DNA from: an uncultured Gemmatimonadota bacterium
Lineage (GTDB): Bacteria; Gemmatimonadota; Gemmatimonadetes; Gemmatimonadales; Gemmatimonadaceae
Assembly: GCA_903882745.1 (NCBI GenBank)
Contig: CAIRYG010000003.1
Span: 271,102-335,101, forward strand
Length of the DNA stretch: 64,000 nt
Direction of reading: 5' to 3'
Below are positions 16,275 to 26,940 of the stretch, piece after piece. Both the position numbers and the translations under genes were made by a program. Under the pieces are notes generated by a model, which had not been told where the DNA came from, made no database searches, and was given only the letters and a program-made list of their open reading frames with translations. Positions within the stretch are counted from its first letter, which is position 1; every line of letters starts with the position of its first letter.

Positions 16275-19061
16275 ATGATTGCGACCGTGCTGACCCCTGC
16301 CCTCCTTTTTGCCCTTCAAGTCCAGGCTCCCGCACCTCAGCGCGACGTCGTAAAGCCTGGGGTGATTGCGACAAACCAGCGGGTCACCCCCGCCGGCGTC
16401 CAGACTGTATTCAATGACCGCGTGGGCGGCGTTCGCTTTGGTGAACGGTCCGACGAGATCTGGGTTGGCGCGCAGAGCGCGGTGTGGCGCATGTCCTGGC
16501 GCGACAATCGAGTGCTCGCAAAGGCAACGTTTGATGGCCGTCCCGGCGTCCATGGCGTGACCATGGATCCTGTGCTTGGGCGCGTGCTCGTCTCAACCGT
16601 CGGGCGCTTGCCCGACGCCGTTGCGCAGAGTCGGCTACCGGGCGGTCCTCCGCTCGCCCGAGCCAAGAGTTTCTCGCAGCTCTTTTTCTACGATCGCGCA
16701 GGCACTGCACCCGCCGCGGTTGCGGGTGGCGACAGTGTCGTCGTCGCCGCCGTGTCCGGCCGGCTTGGCGAGTTTATGTCTGGTGCACCGGCGGTGGCAC
16801 GTCGTGCGGGCGCGGACGGCAAGCGACTCGCGGTTCTGCCGCTGCCGGCCAATGATCAACTCGCAGTGCTCGACGCCGAGACGGGTAAGCAGCTTTCGGT
16901 GATCGACATGGGAGTGCTCCCGATCGCGGCCGTTATCAATGAAGCGGGGACGGTGGCGTATGTCTCCGTCTTTGGCGGACCAAAGCCGAAGCCCGGTGAG
17001 CTCGCCACCAAGCAGTGCTGCGATCCACTCGCCGAGGATGTGCGGGTGGACACGCGCGGCATTGCACAGCCAGGGACGATCGCGCGAATCGATCTGACCA
17101 CCGGGACTATCACGACCAACATCATTGTTGGGCGTCATCCGAGTGGACTCGTGTGGGACGAGAAGCGGAACCGCCTCTACGTTGCCAACGGAAACAGCGA
17201 TGCGGTGAGTGTCATTGACACGCGCTCCAACACGCTCGCGGGCGTGATTGAGATTGCACCATTCCGCGAGCGCAAAATTGGGTACGCGCCAACCGCGGTC
17301 GCACTCTCCCCCGACTTCAACAAGCTCTACGTCACACTCGGCGGCCTAAACGCGGTGGGAGTGTACGATGTGTCGGCGACCCTCGGACTCAAGTACGGTG
17401 TGTTCAAGGGGCTGATTCCGACCGGGTGGTACCCCGCCAGCATCGACATCAGTGGCGACGGCACGACGATCGCCGTGGGTACGCTCCTTGGTGTTGGCTC
17501 TGGAGACGGACGCACGAGCGGGCACCCGGGCAAGACGGCCGGCTTTGTGCATGCGGTGCGTGGTTCGGTCAACGTGATTCCGGTTCCGACGGACGCCGAA
17601 CTCACCGCCTACACGACGAGTGTCGCCCAGAACAATCGCTTGACCCTGCTGACGCAGCCTGATCGCGCGCTCGCCGTGCGTCCGACCGCGAGTGCGCGCG
17701 CCGTACCAGAGCGTCCTGGCGAGGCGAGTTTGATCAATCACGTGGTGTTCATCGTGAAGGAAAACCGCACCTACGATCAGGTACTTGGCGATATTGGCAA
17801 GGGGGCCAGTGACTCGACGCTCGCCATGTACGGGCGGGATATTACGCCGAACACCCACGCGCTCGCCGATCAGTATGTGCTGCTCGACCATTTCTTCGCC
17901 TCCGGCGGCAACTCCGCGGACGGGCACCAGTGGCTCGTGTCGGCGAATGAGACCGAGTATCCGATGTGGCCGCTGTATTATGGCCGTTCGTATCCGTCCG
18001 AGGGACGCGACGCCTTGGCGTACTCGAGCGGCGGGTTCCTGTGGGAAGGCGCGCAGGCCAAGGGGAAAAAGGTCAGTGTGTTTGGTGAATATGCGCCGCC
18101 GCCCAAGGATCGCGACGTTTCCGTACGGCAGAAATACCTCGCCGAGTGGCGCGATCGGCAGCCGCACGATCCGGCCTATTTCCGTGAGCTTGTGAAGAAG
18201 GACTACAACACCACGTCGCCGATCGCGTCGCTTGATCGCACGCTGGTGCGCGAATATCCGTCGTGGACGCAGGATGTTCCGGACGTAATGAAGGCCGATA
18301 TTTTCACCGAGAATGTCAAGGAATGGGAAGCCAAGAAGGCGATGCCCAACCTGGTGATGGTGATTCTGCCGAGTGACCACACGGATGGGACGGCCGCAGG
18401 GCGTAGCACGCCCGCCTCGCATCAGGCGGATAACGACCTCGCGCTTGGCATTATGGTGGAGAGCCTTACCAAGAGTTCGTTCTGGAAGGACATGGCGATC
18501 TTCGTGGTTGAGGATGATGCGCAGAACGGCGTCGACCATATTGATGGGCATCGCACGGTGGCGCTGGCGGTGTCGCCGTACACGAAGCGCGGGAGCATTG
18601 ATAGCACGTTTTACGGGCAGCCCAGCATGGTGAAGACCATTGAGTTGATGCTCGGGCTCCCGGCGATGAGCATGTTTGATCTGGTGGCGCCGGACATGCG
18701 CGCGAGCTTCATTCGGCCTAATGAGAAGCCCGATTTCACGACCTACTCGGCGATTATGCCGAAGCAGTCGCTCTTTGATGTGAATGTGAAGCTTGGGGCG
18801 ATTACGGGGCCGTATGCCAAGGAGCGCCGGAATGCGGCGTTGCAGAGTGCGCGGATGGACTTCAGCGCGCCGGATGAGGCGCCGAGTGATTTGTTGAACC
18901 AGATTCTTTGGCACGAAGCCAAGGGGTGGGGGGTGAAATACCCTGGGGTGAAGCAGTCGCTGTTCTCGCCGTTCGCGATTGATATTCCGGATGATGAGCG
19001 TCGGGAGAAGGCGACGGAGAAGGCGGCAGAGAAATCCGCGGCCAAGAAGGCGAGAAACTGA
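16275..19061 (+). CDS. Bifunctional YncE-type beta-propeller / phosphoesterase (alkaline phosphatase fold)
   Basis: This 928-residue exported protein has a short signal peptide (MIATVLTPALLFALQVQA). Residues 40-450 are a YVTN/YncE-like beta-propeller with repeats such as RNRLYVANGNSDAVSVIDTRSNT and GMVPASVDIS-like blades. From about residue 485 it has a phosphoesterase domain: HVVFIVKENRTYDQVLGD, SADGHQWLVSANETEYP, LPSDHTDGT and VEDDAQNGVDHIDGHRT, which supply metal-binding Asp and His residues. The C-terminus is Lys/Glu-rich. The substrate is unknown. A perfect-stem terminator follows 20 bp after the stop. Confidence 0.9.
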   Translation: MIATVLTPALLFALQVQAPAPQRDVVKPGVIATNQRVTPAGVQTVFNDRVGGVRFGERSDEIWVGAQSAVWRMSWRDNRVLAKATFDGRPGVHGVTMDPVLGRVLVSTVGRLPDAVAQSRLPGGPPLARAKSFSQLFFYDRAGTAPAAVAGGDSVVVAAVSGRLGEFMSGAPAVARRAGADGKRLAVLPLPANDQLAVLDAETGKQLSVIDMGVLPIAAVINEAGTVAYVSVFGGPKPKPGELATKQCCDPLAEDVRVDTRGIAQPGTIARIDLTTGTITTNIIVGRHPSGLVWDEKRNRLYVANGNSDAVSVIDTRSNTLAGVIEIAPFRERKIGYAPTAVALSPDFNKLYVTLGGLNAVGVYDVSATLGLKYGVFKGLIPTGWYPASIDISGDGTTIAVGTLLGVGSGDGRTSGHPGKTAGFVHAVRGSVNVIPVPTDAELTAYTTSVAQNNRLTLLTQPDRALAVRPTASARAVPERPGEASLINHVVFIVKENRTYDQVLGDIGKGASDSTLAMYGRDITPNTHALADQYVLLDHFFASGGNSADGHQWLVSANETEYPMWPLYYGRSYPSEGRDALAYSSGGFLWEGAQAKGKKVSVFGEYAPPPKDRDVSVRQKYLAEWRDRQPHDPAYFRELVKKDYNTTSPIASLDRTLVREYPSWTQDVPDVMKADIFTENVKEWEAKKAMPNLVMVILPSDHTDGTAAGRSTPASHQADNDLALGIMVESLTKSSFWKDMAIFVVEDDAQNGVDHIDGHRTVALAVSPYTKRGSIDSTFYGQPSMVKTIELMLGLPAMSMFDLVAPDMRASFIRPNEKPDFTTYSAIMPKQSLFDVNVKLGAITGPYAKERRNAALQSARMDFSAPDEAPSDLLNQILWHEAKGWGVKYPGVKQSLFSPFAIDIPDDERREKATEKAAEKSAAKKARN

Positions 19062-19080
19062 GTTGATGGACGGATGGAGA

Positions 19081-19113
19081 AAGGGGCGCACCAGTAGTGG
19101 TGCGCCCCTTTGT
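19081..19113 (+). terminator. Intrinsic terminator of the YncE/phosphoesterase gene
   Basis: A perfect 13-bp stem AAGGGGCGCACCA / TGGTGCGCCCCTT (19081-19093 and 19098-19110) with a GTAG loop is followed by TTTGTG. It lies 20 bp after the stop codon. Confidence 0.88.
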
Positions 19114-19133
19114 GTTTCGCAGGCGGTGAGCTG

Positions 19134-19805
19134 TCAGTCCTCGCGCGGAATCAGATCGAGGGGGCCGTCGCTGGTGGTGAGTGCGAGCCGCGGAACCGTG
19201 CGGATTGTGATGGCGTCGATGGTGTTTGGCCAGTTGTCCGGGATGCCGCGATGTTTGGCGCGCAGTGCAGTGAGCGCTGCGGCAACGCGATCGAGGTTTT
19301 TCGGGCTGGGATCGTAAATCGCCGTCAGAACCCCCTGTTTGGAGCTGAGTAAAACACGAACATCGGCGCCGTGGGCGTCAAACGCTCCCAAACGGACGGT
19401 TGGTGTTTTGGCTGCCCCAGATATGGACGTGTCTGCGTTCGCGTCTTGGCGGGGCTTTTTTGGAGGACGTCCTCGTGGCGCAGCGACCGAAAAATTCCGG
19501 GCGGAGCTCAATGCGGCGCTCGAGGACGAGAGGAATCGGTCCATATCTAACTGGATGGCGACCGATCCATCCGGGGTTGCATTGAGCCGGACCTTGGTTG
19601 AGGCGAGCCCATTGAGGGTCGCGTCAGCGATTTTTGCGGCAGCGCGGAGGGGGAGTCCGAGGTCGGTATGAATCAGACGGACCAGGCGCCACCATCTGGT
19701 GTCGTTAGGGGTGCGCTGAATGTCGGTATGCAGAAGCCGGCTGGCGTTGTAGAGCCAGGTGGTTGAGCATCCAACGGCGCTAGAAAGCACAAGATCTGAG
19801 AGCAT
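19134..19805 (-). CDS. Putative DNA-binding protein with AT-hook-like motif (paralogue of 49312 gene)
   Basis: This 223-residue protein starts at an ATG at 19805; the frame continues to a TTG at 19814. The N-terminus (SSAVGCSTTWLYNASRLL ... WWRLVRLIHTDLGLPLRAAAKIA) has helix-turn-helix-like periodicity reminiscent of a diverged MerR head. A middle domain follows, then an RGRPPKKPR motif, the core of an AT-hook, around residue 125, and a C-terminal alpha/beta part. The gene at 49312 has the same order. A palindrome GTACAACTGTAC (19809-19820) overlaps the start and could be an autoregulatory site. The family was not recognised. Confidence 0.55.
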   Translation of the reverse strand: MLSDLVLSSAVGCSTTWLYNASRLLHTDIQRTPNDTRWWRLVRLIHTDLGLPLRAAAKIADATLNGLASTKVRLNATPDGSVAIQLDMDRFLSSSSAALSSARNFSVAAPRGRPPKKPRQDANADTSISGAAKTPTVRLGAFDAHGADVRVLLSSKQGVLTAIYDPSPKNLDRVAAALTALRAKHRGIPDNWPNTIDAITIRTVPRLALTTSDGPLDLIPRED

Positions 19806-19894
19806 TGTGTACAACTGTACTAACTAAATGTCTTTTGCGCTAGTTGTGATGCAGTACATGCGTTCTGATTACAGTCGAAAAAGCCCAAGAAAAC

Positions 19895-19928
19895 AGCAAA
19901 AGCCGACCAAAACTGGCCGGCTTTTAAC
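19895..19928 (-). terminator. Intrinsic terminator of the YheT-like gene
   Basis: An 11-bp stem with one mismatch, AAAAGCCGACC / GGCCGGCTTTT (19898-19908 and 19915-19925), lies 50 bp downstream of the hydrolase stop. On the minus strand it ends in TTTT. Confidence 0.75.
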
Positions 19929-19977
19929 TAACACTCCAAAATACAGTCATTAAATAAATAACTTCGAGCCAAAAATC

Positions 19978-20961
19978 TCAAAAAGCAGCCGCAAACCAAT
20001 GAGCGACCGTCGACTCCATAAAAAACCGCTGAGAAAATGGCAAACCTTCGACCCAGCCTACATGGCCACCCAATTCCGTGAAAAGTGGGCGCAGATTGTG
20101 GTTGCGACCGGCGATCACCGACACTTGGTCGAGAATAGCCGCCGGCAGAAATGGGTCGTTGCGAGCGCTTAGCAGTAACGTAGGCACCTGAATCCGATCC
20201 AAGAAGCCGATTGAGCTGGACTTTGCGTAGTAGTCCGCCGCACCACGAAAGCCGTGTACAGGGCCAGTCACGAGGTCATCGAATTCCCCGAATGTGCGGC
20301 ATTCCAGGAGCTTTTTCCGGTCACAGAAGTCGGGATACTGCTCGAGTTTTGCGAGCGTCTTGGCCGTCAGCGTCTTCAAAAAGTGCTTCACGTACTGGCG
20401 CGCGAAGCCCTGCTCGAGGTGGCGCGACCCGGCGGCGAGATCAAAGGGGGTACTCACCGCTGCTGCGCGAACCACCTGCGGCGGGGTGGCGGACCCCTGC
20501 TCGCCGAGCCACTTCAGTGTGACATTGCCGCCCAGGGACACGCCGACCAGCACGATCGGCGTCTCCGGAGACTCGGAAATCAAGCGCCGGACCACAAGGT
20601 CGAGGTCTGTCGTCTCCCCAGAGTGGTACATACGCCGGGCGCTGTTCCGCTGGCCGTCACAGCTCCTGAAGAGCATCAGGTCGCCGCTCCAGCCGAATGC
20701 GCGAACCTGAGCCAGCAGACCGTGGGCGTATTTCGCGGTCAGCTTCCCCTCGAGCCCGTGCAACATCAGCAGGTGCGGAACCCCGGGCCGAGCACGGCCC
20801 ATACGTGCGAGTGTGAGGTGATCGTCGTCGGGGGTGGTCCACCGCTCGAGGCGATCGTGCACCGTAGGCTGGTAGCGACCGAACTTCCCCCACACGGTCG
20901 GGAGGTGCGGTCCGGGAAGCCACCAGGCGGGCCGGAAGGATTCGGGGGAAAAATCGCGCAT
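19978..20961 (-). CDS. YheT-family alpha/beta hydrolase
   Basis: This 327-residue cytosolic protein matches the YheT/EMB8 hydrolase family. It begins FRPAWWLPGPHLPTVWGKF, a hallmark N-terminus of the group, then has MLHGLEG (oxyanion region), the nucleophile elbow GVSLGGN (Ser), SARNDPFLP (Asp) and GGHVGW (His). Its substrate is unknown; relatives are esterase-like. It is monocistronic with its own terminator at 19895. Confidence 0.92.
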   Translation of the reverse strand: MRDFSPESFRPAWWLPGPHLPTVWGKFGRYQPTVHDRLERWTTPDDDHLTLARMGRARPGVPHLLMLHGLEGKLTAKYAHGLLAQVRAFGWSGDLMLFRSCDGQRNSARRMYHSGETTDLDLVVRRLISESPETPIVLVGVSLGGNVTLKWLGEQGSATPPQVVRAAAVSTPFDLAAGSRHLEQGFARQYVKHFLKTLTAKTLAKLEQYPDFCDRKKLLECRTFGEFDDLVTGPVHGFRGAADYYAKSSSIGFLDRIQVPTLLLSARNDPFLPAAILDQVSVIAGRNHNLRPLFTELGGHVGWVEGLPFSQRFFMESTVAHWFAAAF

Positions 20962-21035
20962 CGGGTGATATTATAACGCGTGGCGTCGCACGGCAGTTGG
21001 TATTTGCGCCCAATGCACACTCAAGAGGAAGACGC

Positions 21036-21395
21036 GTGGAAGTCCAGGTATTCGGAACCCAGAAGAACCAGGATGTCCGAAAAGCGCTGCGCTTTTGGAG
21101 TGAGCGCCGCGTCAAAGTTCATTTTGTGGACCTCAAGGAGAAGGCTGCAAGTAAGGGCGAGCTGCAACGATTCACGCAGAAGTTCGGAATCAGCGCACTG
21201 ATCGATAAGTCATCCAAGCGCTACGCGGAGCTCGGGCTCGGCGCGGGCCGCTACGATGACGCCAAGTGGATGCAGTGGCTGACCGAAGAGCCGCTGCTGT
21301 TGGTAATGCCGTTGACCCGCTGGCAGCACAAGGTCACCGTTGGGTACGCCGAATCGGACTGGAAGGACTGGGTCACTCAAGACAAAGGCTCGTAA
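21036..21395 (+). CDS. ArsC/Spx-fold protein lacking the active-site cysteine
   Basis: This 119-residue protein has the ArsC/Spx thioredoxin-like layout: strand VEVQVFG, helix DVRKALRFWSERRVKVHFVDLKEK, KFGISALIDKSSKRYAELGL and WLTEEPLLLVMPLTRWQHKVTVGY. The GTG at 21036 follows a strong AGAGGAAG ribosome site; the frame is open from 20997. The position of the usual Cys (as in YGIKNCDTVRKAL) is occupied by TQKNQDVRKAL, so redox or arsenate chemistry through that Cys is not possible. It is 2 bp from the terC-like gene and probably co-expressed with it. Confidence 0.82.
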   Translation: MEVQVFGTQKNQDVRKALRFWSERRVKVHFVDLKEKAASKGELQRFTQKFGISALIDKSSKRYAELGLGAGRYDDAKWMQWLTEEPLLLVMPLTRWQHKVTVGYAESDWKDWVTQDKGS

Positions 21396-21397
21396 CG

Positions 21398-22396
21398 ATG
21401 CTGCTGCTGTGGGTGGGATTCATTGCCTTCGTGTGCATGCTGCTCGCGCTCGACCTTGGCGTATTCAACAAGACCGAACATGCGCCCAGCGTGAAGGAAG
21501 CGCTAGCGTTTACGGCGATGACCGTTGCGCTCGCGGTGGCGTTCGGCGGCTTCATCTATGAAGGCTACGCGAACCACTGGGCCGGACTCGGCACCGTGAT
21601 CGATGCGGTTGACGGCCAGTACAATGGCGGCCGACTCGCGGCGGTAAAATTCTTCACGGGCTACATCGTGGAGATGAGCCTCTCGATGGACAACGTGTTT
21701 GTGATTGCGTTGATCTTCGAGCATCTCAAGGTGCCACGGACCTTGCAGCACCGCGTGCTCTTCTGGGGTGTTCTTGGTGCGCTCGTTATGCGCGGCGTGA
21801 TGATTGGCGGCGGCGCGGCGCTCGTTGCGCGCTATCACTTTGTGTTCTATATCTTCGGCGCCTTCTTGATCATTACGGCGCTCAAGATGCTCTTTGCCAA
21901 AGGCGAGAGCGAATCGCCCGAAGAGACCTCGATCGTGCGGTGGCTCAATAAACATTTCCGAGTGGCCAAGACTTTTCACGGACGCCACTTCGTGATCACA
22001 GAAAATGGCAAGAAGGTGATTACGCCGCTCTTCGTGGCGCTGGTCCTTGTGGAGAGCACCGATCTCCTGTTTGCGGTGGATAGCATTCCCGCAATTTTTG
22101 CAATCACGACAGATGCGTTCCTGGTGTTCACCAGCAACGTGTTCGCCATTCTCTGTCTCCGATCCCTCTACTTTGGATTGGCCGGCATGATTGAAAAATT
22201 CCGGTATCTCAAATTGAGCCTGGCACTGATTCTGGCACTCGTCGGCACCAAGATGCTGTTTGCCGACTGGCTCACGGAGCATGTGGGCGAAAAACAAAAC
22301 TTCATTATGCTGGGGGTTGTCGCGGGGATTCTCGCACTGGGCGCCCTCGCGAGTAGCGTGATCACGCCCGCCCGCCACCACAAAACCAAACCGTAG
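21398..22396 (+). CDS. TerC-family integral membrane protein
   Basis: This 332-residue protein has about eight transmembrane helices and the conserved TerC acidic motifs: FVCMLLALDLGVFN, EMSLSMDNVFVIALIF and LVLVESTDLLFAVDSIPAIFAIT. Members export divalent metal, probably Mn2+, or act in tellurite resistance and exoenzyme metallation. The ATG at 21398 is chosen; the open frame from 21266 only reads through the preceding gene. It lies directly behind the ArsC-fold gene and 4 bp before rmuC. Confidence 0.93.
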   Translation: MLLLWVGFIAFVCMLLALDLGVFNKTEHAPSVKEALAFTAMTVALAVAFGGFIYEGYANHWAGLGTVIDAVDGQYNGGRLAAVKFFTGYIVEMSLSMDNVFVIALIFEHLKVPRTLQHRVLFWGVLGALVMRGVMIGGGAALVARYHFVFYIFGAFLIITALKMLFAKGESESPEETSIVRWLNKHFRVAKTFHGRHFVITENGKKVITPLFVALVLVESTDLLFAVDSIPAIFAITTDAFLVFTSNVFAILCLRSLYFGLAGMIEKFRYLKLSLALILALVGTKMLFADWLTEHVGEKQNFIMLGVVAGILALGALASSVITPARHHKTKP

Positions 22397-22400
22397 TTCG

Positions 22401-23435
22401 ATGTCTACAGAACTGCTGGTCGGTGCCGCGATTGTCCTGCAGTTGGTCATCCTGGCGGTGCTTCTGCTGCGCCGTCCCGCCGACCCGGCCGCGCAGATGG
22501 ACGCGGCCATGCAGCGGGTACGCGACGAGCTCCAGCAGTCGCGCGGCGAACAGCAACGCACCGCCGGCGATTTGCGCAGCGAGATCAACGCGCGGCTCGA
22601 TTCGCAGATCACCGCGCTGCAGCGCGGGCTCGGCGAGATGCAGGCGCTGACCTCTGGTATGGACGATCTTCGCAAAGTGCTCGGCAACGTCAAGGTGCGC
22701 GGCATCTGGGGCGAGTATCAGCTGGGGGGAATTCTCGAGCAGTTCCTCACGAGCGCGCAGTATGTGGCGAACTTTGTACCGGATCCGACGTCGCGGGAAT
22801 CGGTGGAATACGCCGTACGCTTCCCAGGGCGCGATGGTGCGACCACGCCGCTCTATCTCCCGATCGACGCTAAGTTCCCGCAGGAAGATTTCCTACGACT
22901 CGTTGACGCGTCCGAGAGTGGCAACGCCGACGATGTGCGTGCCGCGCGTGAAGGGTTGATGCGCGCGGTGCGGAAAGCCGCGAAGGATATCAGCACCAAG
23001 TATTTGCGTCCGCCAACGACGACGGATTTCGCCGTGATGTTCCTGCCAACAGAATCGCTCTTTGCCGAAGTGGCCCGCGAGCCCGGGCTGTTGGAGGAGA
23101 TGCAGCGCGAGTACCGGGTAAACCTCGCGGGACCGACAACCCTTGCGGCATTGCTCACCAGCCTGCGCGTTGGGTTCCACTCGCTGGCGATTGAACAACG
23201 CGCAGGCGAGGTTCGGGAGCTCCTGGGGGCGGTCAAGGCAGAGTTCGGCAAGTTCAACGAAACAATCGCGCGCGCCCAGAAGCAGCTGGCCACGGTAGGG
23301 ACGACCCTCGACGAAACGGGTCGTCGCACCCGGGCGATGGAGCGAAAATTGAGAGAGGTGGAGGCCGCACCTGGTCCTGCTGCCGAGCGCCTCCTCGAAC
23401 TTGGCCCCGGGCTTGGTGACGAGACTGAGACGTGA
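22401..23435 (+). CDS. rmuC: DNA recombination protein RmuC
   Basis: This 344-residue protein has an N-terminal membrane anchor (residues 5-24), a coiled coil (30-90) and the RmuC nuclease-like domain: VRGIWGEYQLGGILEQFL, YAVRFPG, LPIDAKFPQEDF, YLRPPTTTDFAVMFLPTESLFAE and PTTLAALLTSLRVGF. RmuC restrains inversions at short repeats. It follows the terC-like gene by 4 bp. The length is on the short side but all core motifs are present. Confidence 0.94.
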   Translation: MSTELLVGAAIVLQLVILAVLLLRRPADPAAQMDAAMQRVRDELQQSRGEQQRTAGDLRSEINARLDSQITALQRGLGEMQALTSGMDDLRKVLGNVKVRGIWGEYQLGGILEQFLTSAQYVANFVPDPTSRESVEYAVRFPGRDGATTPLYLPIDAKFPQEDFLRLVDASESGNADDVRAAREGLMRAVRKAAKDISTKYLRPPTTTDFAVMFLPTESLFAEVAREPGLLEEMQREYRVNLAGPTTLAALLTSLRVGFHSLAIEQRAGEVRELLGAVKAEFGKFNETIARAQKQLATVGTTLDETGRRTRAMERKLREVEAAPGPAAERLLELGPGLGDETET

Positions 23436-23487
23436 CGTGACGGAGGAGGAATCCGTCAATCTCGCGACAGCTTCCAGCCGGGACTAA

Positions 23488-24141
23488 ATGGCGTACATCA
23501 CCTGTTCGAACTGCGGCGCTAAGGCGCTTGAGATTGCCACGCTGTGCCCGCGCTGCCAGCGCCCCTTCCCCTCACGGGAGGAGCGCCGCGCGAGCCAGCC
23601 AGTGCAAAAACCAGCGCCCAAGGCCCCGTGGTATATGGCGGGGCTCGCGGTGTTGGTGATCGCCGGTGTGTGGATTGCGTGGAGCACGGCACGACAGGCC
23701 GCGGCAGATAAAAAGGCGGCGGCGGCTCGAGTCATTCCGGTCGAGGCGGTTCCCGCTCCCGATACGACCACAACCGCGATGTTGGACTCGACGGCGCTGA
23801 ATCCCGCGCCCATTACACCACCGCCGGTCGCTCCAACACCAACACCAGCGCCAACACCGGCGCCAGCATCAGTATCAGCACGCGCGGAGCCTGTGGTTGA
23901 ACTGCCTCGGGCGTTAGCCCCAAAACTCTCGGCCCCGAAGCGCTCTGCCCCGCCAGAGAGTGGGACATGGCAACATGGGGTTGTAGCACTTCCGGTGAAC
24001 GTTCGCGAGAAGTCAGCGCGCGGGGCAAAGGTGCTCCTCGTGCTGGCGAAGGGCGACACCGTACTAGTCGGTGAACAAATCACAGGCTGGACGCACGTGC
24101 GTGTCGATGGAATCGACGGCTGGGTCGACTCGCGTCGTCTC

Positions 24142-24165
<24 letters not shown>
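23488..24165 (+). CDS. Zinc-ribbon membrane protein with C-terminal SH3 domain
   Basis: This 225-residue protein has three clear parts. Residues 6-23 are a zinc ribbon (CSNCGAKALEIATLCPRC). One transmembrane helix spans about 49-66. A Pro/Ala/Thr-rich linker (85-165) leads to a bacterial SH3b domain (PVNVREKSARGAKVLLVLAKGDTVLVGEQITGWTHVRVDGIDGWV). The SH3 part would lie in the periplasm and may bind peptidoglycan. Its 3' end overlaps the convergent aminopeptidase gene by 24 bp. Confidence 0.83.
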
Positions 24166-26859
<2,694 letters not shown>

Positions 26860-26940
26860 GAGGGGGCGATGAAAGTGAGGCGGACTACGGACTACCGGAT
26901 TGTGGGCCGGTGGGGGCGGGGGGTCAAGGGACCGCCGGCG

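Noticed and set aside
17346..19091. 581-residue minus-strand ORF opposite the YncE/phosphoesterase gene
   Set aside because: Long only because of high GC; composition is Arg/His-rich and the plus-strand protein has clear motifs.
23437..23461. TGACGGA/TCCGTCA hairpin holding GGAGG after rmuC as a riboswitch or ribosome-site switch
   Set aside because: The next start codon is about 30 bases further on, too far for this GGAGG to be its ribosome site.
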